Position numbers and translations under genes: made by a program. A stretch of DNA of 64,000 nucleotides from an uncultured Eubacterium sp. (lineage in GTDB: Bacteria; Bacillota; Clostridia; Lachnospirales; Lachnospiraceae): assembly GCA_948470065.1 (NCBI GenBank), contig CAOKNO010000002.1, positions 1 through 64,000 of the forward strand, given 5' to 3'. Shown here in pieces: positions 51,901-60,692 of the stretch (position 1 is the first letter of the stretch; every line of letters starts with the position of its first letter). The notes under the pieces are model-generated. The model saw only the letters and a program-made list of their open reading frames with translations, was not told the DNA's origin and made no database searches.

Positions 51901-54900
51901 TTTGCTTCCGTCTGCTGAAACTTCAACGCGGTATCCGCCGTCTTCGTTCCTTACAACGTAGCTTTCAGCCTTCTCTAATGATGCTTCCACGCTGTAGTTA
52001 TTGCCCTTTACTGCCATTTCCTGCGCTTCTTCCAAAACGCCTTTTACGGTCTGGTCAGCAGGATTCAAGATAAGGGTCGGGTTTACGGCATAGCGGCCAT
52101 AAACGGAGTTGTAAATGCGGAACCCATTCTGGTTCTTTGCATCTTCTTTTACTTGGTAAGCTACCGTAAGCTTCCCGTCTTCGCCTACCGCTTCTTTGAT
52201 TGCAGCAAGCTTTTCATCGGTTACGTTTAAATTAATCAGATACCCGAAATCCCCTGCGCTCGTACCGGTCTGATTTCCCGGCGCTTTATTTAAGGAAAGC
52301 GTACCGCGCATATCGCGTGGGTTATCCGGCAAGTAAACGGTATCCAACTCGACGCCATTGACCGATACCGTCAAATCAGAAGGACGTTCCCTACCAATTG
52401 CAGTCTGGCTGTACTGAGAAGCAAAGGTAGAGGAGTTCTTATCCGTACCAATCTGATCTTTGCGTGCAGATGCTTCCGCCAATACGCGCATTCCATTTAA
52501 GCTATCCAAATCAAAGCCCTCTGGAAGCGTATATTCGTATTCCTGGGTTTCATTCTCAGAGGAAGAAGCCATCCGGCTGTTCCCAATCTTTGCCCGCATA
52601 ACTACGGAGCCATCTTCATTCGTTGTAGTAGAAGCTTTATCCCCAACGGTATCGTCAGAAACAATTACGTTTGTAAAGTTCTTCGCAAGCTTCGTCCCAT
52701 CCAGGCTTTCCAGCCATACGGTCAAGGTGCCGACGCATGCCTGGAGCGGCGTCACGTAATTGATCGTCGTAGTCATTTTCCGGTACGGGCTTAAGCTAAT
52801 CGTCTTCTGCCCAGCAATCCCAGTATTGATACTATTCCCATAAATATCCGTGCCGTCAAATCTCCATTTCAAGACTGCACGTTCTGGAAGATCATTCGTC
52901 CAGCCAATCGCCATAACGCTTGTCTTCATCTTCTGCCCTGGCACAACATTGCGTACTGGCATATCTACAATCCCGACATAGAGTTCCTGAAGCAGGTCGT
53001 TCATCGTCATGTCGCCGCCATATGCAATCTCATCATAGCCGAAGATCTTCATATTCCTGTCATACGTCAAAATGCCATTGCGTTCATATTCTACGTCAAA
53101 CGGCTCGGTATAGACAAACCCGCTCTGTTTCTCATAACGCCTCTGGATGTCTGTCATATACTTAAAGCAATAAGATACATCATAATCCCCAGCATAAGCG
53201 CCAACGCCGCCGTATTCGCTGTTCAAAAGCGGGTCGCCATCCTGCACCTCGCCGAACTTGAAGTTTTCCTTCGATCCAACGTATGCGCCGTTGATATGCC
53301 GTTCTACATCGTTTACTGTGCTGTTATAATTACCTGGATACATATGGTATGTATTCATTTCTGTCGGCTGTACATGGTCAAAATTACATGGGCTCATATC
53401 TTCTACCAACAGGTTCGGGTTGATTTCTTTTGTCTTAGCAAAAAGCCCCTCTACCCAAGCCTTGGTATCCTTCCCATCTGCTGCCACGACATTCCTTTTC
53501 CCATCAAAATATGCTTTCTGAAGCCCCCAGGTTTCATTGAACAGCATAACTGCAACAATTGACGGATGGTTATAATTCATATGCATCATGGAATCCAGGC
53601 ATTCTTCGTAATACTGACGCCCTAACGTCACGTCGCCCGTCTTATCTGGAACCATATTCGTTGCATGAGGCATATCCTGCCATACCATCATCCCAAGCTT
53701 ATCACACCAATAATACTGAAGTGGATCTTCTACCTTTAAATGCTTACGGATTAAATTAAAGCCGCATTCACGCATCTTTAAGATATCGTATTTCAATGCT
53801 TCTTCCGAAGGAGCGGTATAAATCCCTTCTTCCCAGAAGCCCTGATCCAACAAGCCAGACATAAATACTGGCGCGCCATTCACATAGATGTACTTCACGC
53901 CAAGGCTCTCGTCGAAGTACTTTGCTTCTACTTTACGCATACCGAAGTAAGTATCTACGGTATCCAGTACAGCCCCTGCGCTGTTCTTTACGGTCAGCTT
54001 GCCGTAGTACAGGTTCGGGTCGTCGAAATTCCAAAGCTTCGGGTTCTCTACGGTGATTGCTTCCATTGGGAGCCTGTTTTCCCCAGCTTTTACGGAAATC
54101 TTCTTAGCGCCTTTTACGGTTGATCCTGTCGGGACATCCTCATCCTTGGCAATATCATAAATCTTGCTGGTAAAATCATATTCTACCGTCAGTTCCTGAT
54201 CTACGTCAGAGGTTACATCCAACGTATAAGTTACTGTAGAATTATCAACGTCGACTGCCGCCTCAGCGTTTCCTAAGTAGGTTGCGCTTCTAGCTTCCAT
54301 CCCTACGGTCTGCCAGATCCCGCTGGTATGGGTATAGCCGCAAGGAGCGTTCCTGCCCTGCTTCCCAATTAACGCCGGATAGCTATCGTCGCCATAATTC
54401 CCTTTGTCTTCTACCCAAAGGGTTACGGTATTCACTTCACCGACATTCATCTGCTCTGTTACATCAAATTCAAACGCATTGTAACCGCCGATATGGGAGC
54501 CAACTTCTTCCCCGTTCACCCAGAGCTTGCACATCCAGTCTACCGCGCCGAACCTCAGGAAAATCTTCTTGCCAGCCCAGGACCCATCTACCATAACCTT
54601 CTTCTGATACCAAGCCTGGCCTTTATAGTTTTCATTCTGCACGCCGCTCAGAGAGGATTCCCAGCAGAACGGCACATTGATATAAGATTCGCTGATTTCT
54701 GCATCTGCTTCGAACCAGCCTTCGTCCTGTCCAACTTCCTTCTGGTCAAATGCAAAATTCCACCATCCGTTTAAGTTCACATAATCTGTCCTCCGCCAGT
54801 CTGGCCTTGGATGCTCCGCCCTGGCTTGCCCTGTCGTAGAGCCTGGCTCAACAATCACCTTGCCATTCCACTGGACATTGTTTGACTCTTCATAAGCCTT

Positions 54901-56004
54901 TAACTTATACACGCCTGTGCCAAGCTTAGGCAGGTTCAATTCCGCTTTCGTCCCAGTTACGGAAAGCACTTCTGCAACTGCAGGCGTCGGCAGGGAAGCA
55001 CCGCTCAGCTTCACAACTTCAAATACGGTCTTGTCTGTAAAGTTCAAGCCTTCTGCCGTAACATGCCCGTCAAACGCTTCCTCGTCTTTCAGGTTTGCCT
55101 TAGAGGTATCAACCCCGGAAATGTAAAGCCCTGCATAATCTTCTGGCAGGAAATATGCTGTTTCCGGAACCCTGGTACGTGCCATCCCCTGGTCGTTGCT
55201 CCAGTCCAGGTATACATGGGAACCGCCTGCGTATTCAAAGTAATCCGCCTGGAAAGTATAATAAGTATCTGCTTCTAAATGTACCTTCTTTGTCGTCTGA
55301 AGGATATCCCAGGAATTTCCATCCCAATAATTGATAAGCCGCTCCCCGTTAATCCACAAACGGAACCCATTATCGGAATATCCATAGAATGTATAATCTC
55401 CCGTAACCGGTACTTTAATCCTGCCCGTCCAGCTTACGCCTGCGTTATCCGTCAGACCTGTCTGGGACGCTAGCTTCGCATCCATATCGTCTGGATAATT
55501 GATATCATAATCCACGCTGTTTGCCATCAGCCTGTCAAACGAAACATTTGTCCCGCTGCCCTTTGTGCTGTAGTAAGCGGCTGCAAGCCCTGGCATCGTA
55601 TCAACCTGTGCCTCTCCTTCTGCCACAGTTTCCACGCCGTCTTCTACCGGAGCCTCGGTTTCTGCCGCTGGCTCTTTGGCTTCTTCAGACGGCGCTTTCT
55701 GCTCTTTGGAAGGAGCCTTGGCTTCTTCGGACGGCGCTTCGCCTTCTTGCGTCGGAACTTCTACGTCTTCTGACGGGGTTTCTACGTCTTCCAACGGGGT
55801 TTCTTCGTTTTCTGCTGGAACTTCAGCATCTTCGGATGGAAGCCCATCCTCTTCTTGCGGCAAAGCTTCATTCCCTTCGGATGGAAGTCCGCTGCTCTCC
55901 TGTTGGATTTCCGAAGCATACGCCGGAATCCCAGGAGCTGCGCTTGACACGGCCAGTGTAACTGCCAATGCCAGGCTGAGTAACTTTGCTCTTCGTTTCC
56001 TCAT
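48922..56004 (-). CDS. Giant secreted GH2 glycosidase with PA14, coiled-coil and LRR modules
   Basis: The 2360-residue protein starts at ATG 56004, 8-9 nt behind AAGGAGG, with a signal peptide ending IPAYAS. An acidic Pro/Glu-rich linker with PSE repeats (about 35-130) leads to a PA14 domain (about 138-275). GH2 domains follow: sugar-binding (about 400-570), Ig-like, and TIM barrel with acid/base Glu824 in LFNETWG and nucleophile Glu930 in LNSEYGG. Further on are two laminin/DUF1080-like carbohydrate domains, a long Ala/Gln/Lys/Glu coiled coil, and a lysine-rich BspA-type LRR end (2198-2360). It probably acts as beta-galactosidase or a related exo-glycosidase on host or plant glycans at the cell surface. 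No LPxTG motif is present. Confidence 0.9.
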   Translation of the reverse strand: MRKRRAKLLSLALAVTLAVSSAAPGIPAYASEIQQESSGLPSEGNEALPQEEDGLPSEDAEVPAENEETPLEDVETPSEDVEVPTQEGEAPSEEAKAPSKEQKAPSEEAKEPAAETEAPVEDGVETVAEGEAQVDTMPGLAAAYYSTKGSGTNVSFDRLMANSVDYDINYPDDMDAKLASQTGLTDNAGVSWTGRIKVPVTGDYTFYGYSDNGFRLWINGERLINYWDGNSWDILQTTKKVHLEADTYYTFQADYFEYAGGSHVYLDWSNDQGMARTRVPETAYFLPEDYAGLYISGVDTSKANLKDEEAFDGHVTAEGLNFTDKTVFEVVKLSGASLPTPAVAEVLSVTGTKAELNLPKLGTGVYKLKAYEESNNVQWNGKVIVEPGSTTGQARAEHPRPDWRRTDYVNLNGWWNFAFDQKEVGQDEGWFEADAEISESYINVPFCWESSLSGVQNENYKGQAWYQKKVMVDGSWAGKKIFLRFGAVDWMCKLWVNGEEVGSHIGGYNAFEFDVTEQMNVGEVNTVTLWVEDKGNYGDDSYPALIGKQGRNAPCGYTHTSGIWQTVGMEARSATYLGNAEAAVDVDNSTVTYTLDVTSDVDQELTVEYDFTSKIYDIAKDEDVPTGSTVKGAKKISVKAGENRLPMEAITVENPKLWNFDDPNLYYGKLTVKNSAGAVLDTVDTYFGMRKVEAKYFDESLGVKYIYVNGAPVFMSGLLDQGFWEEGIYTAPSEEALKYDILKMRECGFNLIRKHLKVEDPLQYYWCDKLGMMVWQDMPHATNMVPDKTGDVTLGRQYYEECLDSMMHMNYNHPSIVAVMLFNETWGLQKAYFDGKRNVVAADGKDTKAWVEGLFAKTKEINPNLLVEDMSPCNFDHVQPTEMNTYHMYPGNYNSTVNDVERHINGAYVGSKENFKFGEVQDGDPLLNSEYGGVGAYAGDYDVSYCFKYMTDIQRRYEKQSGFVYTEPFDVEYERNGILTYDRNMKIFGYDEIAYGGDMTMNDLLQELYVGIVDMPVRNVVPGQKMKTSVMAIGWTNDLPERAVLKWRFDGTDIYGNSINTGIAGQKTISLSPYRKMTTTINYVTPLQACVGTLTVWLESLDGTKLAKNFTNVIVSDDTVGDKASTTTNEDGSVVMRAKIGNSRMASSSENETQEYEYTLPEGFDLDSLNGMRVLAEASARKDQIGTDKNSSTFASQYSQTAIGRERPSDLTVSVNGVELDTVYLPDNPRDMRGTLSLNKAPGNQTGTSAGDFGYLINLNVTDEKLAAIKEAVGEDGKLTVAYQVKEDAKNQNGFRIYNSVYGRYAVNPTLILNPADQTVKGVLEEAQEMAVKGNNYSVEASLEKAESYVVRNEDGGYRVEVSADGSKVNVVNTKTNAMVASAAITGADTAHVVKTTLFDEQIRVYVDNNPEPVINVYDKSGFTGGVTVNAGAEDVAVTGESYETEEAEPKPELKDVDLTIDFSDADLDKSFQKMGNDLSANVTDGKLKMSGRNGDKLIIKDMEMADGVYEMDVKVDTVYNRPDFGSQSVAGGNSGFAFRSSGYLLGSDGLYGYYAGIGDGCIQLGRMANSWAQLALVWTHDVDMGQEHKLRVAVYGSRIQVYLDDETTPRIDVVDSVYSEGGAAIRNFQCASTLDNIKIVNVPYYTCSFEKGTDEWNGNGVWSKENGAYKTTGENTFSLVDGSAQRDIVIAADVKAEDEEALPSIVLRAKETANGMDGYRAVLNVKEDKIQLVKSVGGTDTVLAERGWDLEVGKFYRITAEAKGYGLKVYLEEKDAASRNGKEALFAVVDDSFAEKGLAGIYSAKGTSVFDNFSMNADFIDGAVMAPVITAGLEALVELANSLDPEVYTTASFAKVREALEAAENVSKFNQAEIDAVAEQLRKALGGLKENGTGTGVDLEKIAELLEQMSIERAKAEQAKQDALAAKADAEKLAQEAADKAAEALRQAEAAKNEKEAAKAQAEEAKKQADEAKKQVTEAQKQADAAQRQAEEAQRQADEAKRQAETAQENKEEAQRQAQEAQKQADEAKKQAAEAAQKVIDAQQQVVEAQKQVMEAQKQAAAAEAAAADATRQAEAAKSEKEAAERAAAEIASKLSVAEEKVQEAQRQVVEAQKQVLEAQRQAQEAQKQAELAKQEKEAAEKAAKEAAEKLAEAQRQAEEAKAAMKAAEEAAKKAAQALEEMKKKLKDGSLQEQIRVGDVYKSGSLKYKVTSVIERTVSVVGLAKSNATSINTKATIRIKGISYKVTAIANNAFKNNKKLTSVTIGQNVKSIGSKAFYQNKKLKTVIVGKNVKSIGSHAFYKASKLNTVTVYSKALKSVGKNAFKNIKKNAYIDVPDKKAKAYKKLLKKANPPKGAVIK
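49430..50300 (-). repeat. In-frame repeats coding for a long coiled coil in the GH2 protein
   Basis: About 290 residues are made of variants of QAEEAQRQADEAK and AQKQVxEAQ with strict Ala spacing, giving a continuous helix before the C-terminal module. The DNA is correspondingly repetitive (gcttctgcctg variants). The helix could span the cell wall as a stalk. Confidence 0.88.
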
Positions 56005-56073
56005 AGTTTTTCTCCTCCTTTTTGCTTTTTGATAAACCCACGACTGATTTACCATGCAATGTTTCCAAGGATA

Positions 56074-56082
56074 AGTATAGCA
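56074..56082 (-). promoter_or_regulatory. Extended -10 promoter of the GH2 gene
   Basis: Minus strand TGC followed by TATACT (56074-56079) forms an extended -10. No good -35 lies 17 bp upstream, so an activator may be needed. The start codon is 70 bp downstream. Confidence 0.55.
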
Positions 56083-56219
56083 CTCTGGAATTTCCTTATA
56101 TTTACAATTTTTATCCCACTTTTTATAAATTATTGGCTATACCTATTACCAGGAGCAAAACGCTGGAAAACGGAATCATTCCTTACCAGAAAACGCATTG
56201 CGGCTCTCCCATTATGCCG

Positions 56220-56888
56220 TCAATATTCTTTCCCAGACAGCACCTTTTTACTGATTCCAAATGAAATGACGCCGCCTGCCGCCCAAACTACGCAGGCAAT
56301 AAGCCCGATCATCCATAACTCTAAGCCTGCGGCCTGTTCGCTTATTTGCAGGAGCCATCCCTCCAGCCCACCCTGGCCTGGGAAGAATGCTTCTGCCGCC
56401 TTATCTAGCAGTAATGCGATGATAACGCAGGATGCAATAAGCCCGATTAACACAATCCTGCCCTTCTCCCCGCCATATTTCCACTGCACTGGAAGCATAA
56501 TCCACTGGAAAAATAAAATAACAAGGAACACAGCGGCTGCCTGGAGCAAGACCTGCTCCGCATTTTCTGGCTGTATGGCAATACATGCACCGGTGGCTAA
56601 CAGCCAGCCGCATAAGCCGCACACAAAAGAAAACAGGTATTTTTCCGCTGCGCATATCCCACTGTCCACAGGCATTGTCATCAGGAACGCATTGCACTTC
56701 TCATAATCATCAACAGAAACGGTATTCAACACGAGCATCCCGCATACCATTGTCACATACCCAATGATAAATGTATAATTTTCCTTCCCTTGTACGGTCA
56801 GCAGGAAGGAAGCAACGAATAAGATACCTATGACCAGCTTTTTGCTTTTCCATAATACCCTAAGATCTTTCATCAACAACCCTTTCAT
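56220..56888 (-). CDS. ABC-2 type transporter permease
   Basis: The 222-residue membrane protein has six hydrophobic segments (LVIGILFVASFLLTV, IGYVTMVCGMLVLNTVSV, LFSFVCGLCGWLLATGACIA, AAAVFLVILFFQWIM, IVLIGLIASCVIIALLL, LWMIGLIACVVWAAGGVISF). It resembles the ABC2_membrane permeases paired with YtrB-like ATPases, which move antibiotics, lipids or unknown compounds. The ATG overlaps the ATPase stop by 4 bp, so the two are translationally coupled. It is last in the GntR-ATPase-permease operon. Confidence 0.87.
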   Translation of the reverse strand: MKGLLMKDLRVLWKSKKLVIGILFVASFLLTVQGKENYTFIIGYVTMVCGMLVLNTVSVDDYEKCNAFLMTMPVDSGICAAEKYLFSFVCGLCGWLLATGACIAIQPENAEQVLLQAAAVFLVILFFQWIMLPVQWKYGGEKGRIVLIGLIASCVIIALLLDKAAEAFFPGQGGLEGWLLQISEQAAGLELWMIGLIACVVWAAGGVISFGISKKVLSGKEY

Positions 56889-57736
56889 ATCCGCTCTCCT
56901 TTTGAAACCATAAACATCAAGTCATCAATATTGCCTCTTTCTATGATAATGCCTGGATAATTCTCCTGGTAGAACTGACGCTGCTTCGTCAAAAGCTCAT
57001 AGCCGAACGGCCGCCTGGCCTGGTAAATGACATGGCTTTTATCCAGATTTTGGTACTGTTCTTCACTAGCCTTTAAAACCGCGTAGTCCGATAAGATCAC
57101 ATCGGTATCCTCATGGAGCAGGATATCCCCATCCTGTATCACATACAAATCGTCACACAGCCCTTCCAAATCTGAGGAGATGTGGGAGCTGATTAAGATA
57201 GCTTTCCCTTCCTGCTCCATATAGCCGCGCATTTCGTCTAAGAGTTCTCCCCTGGTCACAGAATCCAGGCCTACCGTCGGCTCATCTAGAATAAGCAGCC
57301 TTGCATCGTAACTCATCGCAAGCAACAGCTTGAACTTCGCCTTCATCCCAGTGGAAAAATCCTTGAGCGGCTTCTCTAGAGGTAGCTGGTATGCCTGGCA
57401 TTTCTCCAGGAACCTCTTTTGGCCGAACTTTTGGTACATCGCCTTCATGATTGCCGCAACATCCCGGATGTCCAGCACACCACTGAACGTGCTGTCTGCC
57501 AATACGACGCCAATCTCCTCCTTATCCTTGGGCTTGCACCTTGGCAGCTCCTTCCCAAAAATCTGGATCGCGCCCCCATCCGGCTTTACCAACCCCAGGA
57601 TCGTCTTAAATACGGTACTCTTTCCCGCCCCGTTCGCACCGATCAGCCCGGTCACGCATCCTTCCTCTACCTTTAAAGAGCAGTCCAGTTTAAAATTTCC
57701 ATATGTCTTTTGTACGTGTTCTAATCTTAGGATCAT
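56885..57736 (-). CDS. ABC transporter ATP-binding protein
   Basis: The 283-residue ATPase has Walker A (GANGAGKST), a Q-loop, signature segment FSTGMKAKFKLLLA, Walker B (LLILDEPTVGLD) and the H-loop (ILISSHISSDLE). The degenerate signature and the YAVLKASEEQYQNL C-terminal part are typical of YtrB-type exporter ATPases. ATAGGAGGAACG precedes the ATG. It sits between a GntR regulator and the permease and should drive that permease at the membrane. Confidence 0.94.
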   Translation of the reverse strand: MILRLEHVQKTYGNFKLDCSLKVEEGCVTGLIGANGAGKSTVFKTILGLVKPDGGAIQIFGKELPRCKPKDKEEIGVVLADSTFSGVLDIRDVAAIMKAMYQKFGQKRFLEKCQAYQLPLEKPLKDFSTGMKAKFKLLLAMSYDARLLILDEPTVGLDSVTRGELLDEMRGYMEQEGKAILISSHISSDLEGLCDDLYVIQDGDILLHEDTDVILSDYAVLKASEEQYQNLDKSHVIYQARRPFGYELLTKQRQFYQENYPGIIIERGNIDDLMFMVSKGERI

Positions 57737-57797
57737 ACGTTCCTCCTATCTACATCTACCATTTTATCGGATGACCGCAGGCAAGGCAGGCACGCGC

Positions 57798-58169
57798 CTA
57801 CTCTTGCAGGAACAACTCAAACGCCGCCCGGATTTCTTCTGTTTCCATCCCACAGTTCCTTCCGGCACGGATCGCCTGTTCTAGCTTCTCCTCGACCTCT
57901 TTGCGCTGCTCCTCCTGTATCAGGTTCTTGTTATTCGGGGCAACAAAGCTTCCTTTGCCATGCACTGTGACGACAAAGCCCTCCTGCTCAAGGCAGTCGT
58001 ATGCTTTTTTCACCGTCAACGCGCTGATTTTCAAATCCTTTGACAGAGAACGCACGGAAGGAAGCATGCTCTTCTCCTGTAGCTTGCCTGTGACAATCAT
58101 GGATTTGATCTGCCCCACAATCTGTTCATAAATCGGTTCCATGGACGAATTACTGATCAAAATATGCAT
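57798..58169 (-). CDS. GntR-family (YtrA-type) transcriptional regulator
   Basis: The 123-residue protein has a winged-helix DNA-binding domain (PIYEQIVGQIKSMIVTGKLQ, LPSVRSLSKDLKISALTVKK, VVTVHGKGSFVA) and only a short helical tail, as in the YtrA subfamily. These regulators repress their own transporter operon and are released by cell-envelope stress. ATG 58169 follows AAGGAGG by 6 nt. It is first in the operon, and its promoter carries repeated TATACTGTT boxes. Confidence 0.92.
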   Translation of the reverse strand: MHILISNSSMEPIYEQIVGQIKSMIVTGKLQEKSMLPSVRSLSKDLKISALTVKKAYDCLEQEGFVVTVHGKGSFVAPNNKNLIQEEQRKEVEEKLEQAIRAGRNCGMETEEIRAAFELFLQE

Positions 58170-58190
58170 ATTGGTTCCTCCTTGATAAAC

Positions 58191-58219
58191 AGTATACAAC
58201 AGTATATATCAGTTGTCAA
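58191..58219 (-). promoter_or_regulatory. Promoter/operator of the GntR-ABC operon
   Basis: Minus strand TTGACA (58214-58219), 17 bp, TATACT (58191-58196): a near-consensus vegetative promoter. The sequence TATACTGTT occurs twice across the spacer and -10, and CAGTTGTCAACTG (58210-58222) is a palindrome over the -35; either may bind the GntR protein. It overlaps the end of comEC. Confidence 0.85.
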
Positions 58220-60692
58220 CTGTTTCTTTCTCTGAAACTCTGGGTAAATATGGGATTACCATAATCCCTGTCCCGTCCGGGATCACCGTAATCTGCCCGC
58301 AATCTGCCGTACAAAACACCATGCTCCCTACCTGCCGCATATGCAAAACAGCATCCTGCCCAGGATGGCCATATGGATTCTCTCTCCCGCAAGATATGGC
58401 CGATACCTTTGGGGAAAGGCGTTCTAGCAATTCCAGGCTATTCGATCCATCCGAGCCATGATGCGCCGCCTTATAAAAATCAACCGGGGAAACGCCTGCC
58501 TCGATCAGTTCCCGTTCCTGCTGGATCCCGATATCTCCGGTAAACAGCCCGGTGAACCCCTGGTATGAAACGGATATGGCCAAGGACGCCCCATTCCGGT
58601 CCGCCTTTTTTCGCCCATCCGTCTGCACCTGGGACACTTGGGCTTTTGGATACAAAACGGTAAACACGCAGCCTCCCGCGCCAAACTGCATGCCTGGCGC
58701 TACATACTGTATCCTGCACCCAGCTTTTTGCGCAAGCTGAAGCAGCCGACGGGATGCGTTATCCTGCGCCATCCCTTTTGCTACAATCAGATGTTCCACC
58801 CGGTATCCCTCTTCTAAGACCTCCTCCAGCCCGCTGATATGGTCTTGATCTGCATGGGAAACGACCCATCCCTTGATGGAACGGATCCCTTTTGCCTTTA
58901 GAAAAGGAAGGATCCGGTATTTCCCAACCTGCTTGACGTCGCTGCTCCCTCCATCTAGAAAGAAATGCCCTTCCCCTGGGGTCTGTATCAATATCCCATC
59001 CCCCTGGCCGACGTCTAGCATATGGATCGCAAAGCCCTTTTCCTCCCGCACAGACAGAAGCAGGAACACCGCAGCCGCTATCCCAGCTATCCCAAGCCCT
59101 TTTTTGCTGCGCACAAAGCCAGCGCCAGGCGCGCCGTCTCTTTGCCTGTTTCCTGCCTGCCAGAGAACGCAGAGCATAGCAAGCAACCATGCATAATACA
59201 GCATCACGAGCCATACAGGCGGCTTCCCAGTGATCCGTACCGCCCCTGGGAGAAGCAATGTTTTCTCGCAGATCCATTCCTGGAACGAGAGCAGCCACCC
59301 GGCTGGCATACATACGATTTTCCCAAGCGCCGGATGGAAGCATCCAACAAATGCGCCAAGGATGCCAAGGAACAAAAGCGCCCCCATAAACGGCAGTACG
59401 CAGCCATTTACGAGGATGCTGTAACAAGATACCTCATAATAAAAATAAAGCGACAAGGGCAGCGTAACAAGCTGGATACATCCGCTCACTGCCACAGTTT
59501 CCCTAAATACGCACGCCGTTTTTTGGATCCTGGACGTCCGAAAAAACCCCGTTTCGGTATGTAAGCCTTCGTGCTTTTTCCTTTCTTTCCTGTCCTGAAG
59601 CTGTTTCGCCGCCACAGCCACGCCTACCACCGCACTGTAGGAAAAAAGGAACCCTGCGTTGTCCAGCACATATGGGTTTTCCCATACCTGTACCCCCAGG
59701 CTAAGCCCCAAGGCAGTCAGGGAATCGTAGCTATAGCCGGATGCACGAGCCGACATAGACAGGACAAACATGCCAACTGCCCGCACGGTAGAAACCTCCA
59801 TGCCAGACATACGCCCAAAGCTGTACACAATCCCCATAGATAGCAGGATCCCTGCCATCCTAGGACAACGAAGCCTTTGGAGCAGATGGAAGACGCCCAT
59901 GCCAAACAACGATACATGAAGGCCCGAAATCGCAAGGATATGGGAAATACCCGCGTCATGGTACAGCGTTTTCCATTCCTTATCCAAAAGCGACCGATCG
60001 CCCAGACACATATTTGCCATAACGCCTGCCTGCCCCTGCTGCATACATGCTTGGTAAGCCATTTTCAGCTTCTGCCGGATCTTTGCCAGCAAAATTGCAT
60101 ATGCGTCCGTTTCCTCTGACAGGAGCGCTTCCTCGCTTGCGTACAGGCGCAGCCCAATATCCTTACTGTAGTAATACGTTTGTTCATTGAAATTCCCCTG
60201 ATTGCGGGAAACCTGAAATGGTGTATACGTCCCGGAAGCCTGCAAGATATTCCCATGCTGGTAGCATCCGTAACTATAGATTAAGATCCCGTTGCCGGGA
60301 TAAGATTTGCCGCCCGCAAATATACGGGTGTCCTTGAGATAGTAGATAAATTGCGTTCCCTCTTCTTCTGTACTGCCTTCCTTTTCTTCCATCCGGCAGA
60401 TCCGCCCTTGCACAGTAATCCATCCTTCCTTGGCACAGGCTTCTTCTAGCCTGCTTCGTTCCTGCTGCGCCGTATCCGCATGGCCTGCCCCGGCATAAAA
60501 GCACATAAGGCATGCCACGGCCCGCAGCAGGATGGCGCGCAAGGCATATCCCTTACATTCCCTGCCAATCCCCACGCCAATCCCAAAAAGGAACAGCAGC
60601 CAAAGCCCGGCTACCCACCAGGCTTTTGTCCTGCCATAGAGGATCCCTGCCGTCAAGGACAGCGCCAGAGTGCACGCTGCACGTTTAGCCAC
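58209..60692 (-). CDS. comEC: DNA internalization competence protein ComEC/Rec2
   Basis: The 827-residue membrane protein forms the channel taking up single-stranded DNA. It has N-terminal hydrophobic helices, a DUF4131-like soluble domain, the competence domain with many helices (GISHILAISGLHVSLFGMG is the family signature), and a C-terminal MBL-fold domain (HMLDVGQGDGILIQTPGEGH, VSHADQDHISGLEEV) thought to degrade the non-entering strand. GTG 60692 is set by AGGAGGG 6-7 nt upstream and overlaps the GerMN gene end by 8 bp. Together with comEA at the right edge it suggests a DNA-uptake system. Confidence 0.95.
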   Translation of the reverse strand: MAKRAACTLALSLTAGILYGRTKAWWVAGLWLLFLFGIGVGIGRECKGYALRAILLRAVACLMCFYAGAGHADTAQQERSRLEEACAKEGWITVQGRICRMEEKEGSTEEEGTQFIYYLKDTRIFAGGKSYPGNGILIYSYGCYQHGNILQASGTYTPFQVSRNQGNFNEQTYYYSKDIGLRLYASEEALLSEETDAYAILLAKIRQKLKMAYQACMQQGQAGVMANMCLGDRSLLDKEWKTLYHDAGISHILAISGLHVSLFGMGVFHLLQRLRCPRMAGILLSMGIVYSFGRMSGMEVSTVRAVGMFVLSMSARASGYSYDSLTALGLSLGVQVWENPYVLDNAGFLFSYSAVVGVAVAAKQLQDRKERKKHEGLHTETGFFRTSRIQKTACVFRETVAVSGCIQLVTLPLSLYFYYEVSCYSILVNGCVLPFMGALLFLGILGAFVGCFHPALGKIVCMPAGWLLSFQEWICEKTLLLPGAVRITGKPPVWLVMLYYAWLLAMLCVLWQAGNRQRDGAPGAGFVRSKKGLGIAGIAAAVFLLLSVREEKGFAIHMLDVGQGDGILIQTPGEGHFFLDGGSSDVKQVGKYRILPFLKAKGIRSIKGWVVSHADQDHISGLEEVLEEGYRVEHLIVAKGMAQDNASRRLLQLAQKAGCRIQYVAPGMQFGAGGCVFTVLYPKAQVSQVQTDGRKKADRNGASLAISVSYQGFTGLFTGDIGIQQERELIEAGVSPVDFYKAAHHGSDGSNSLELLERLSPKVSAISCGRENPYGHPGQDAVLHMRQVGSMVFCTADCGQITVIPDGTGIMVIPYLPRVSEKETVDN

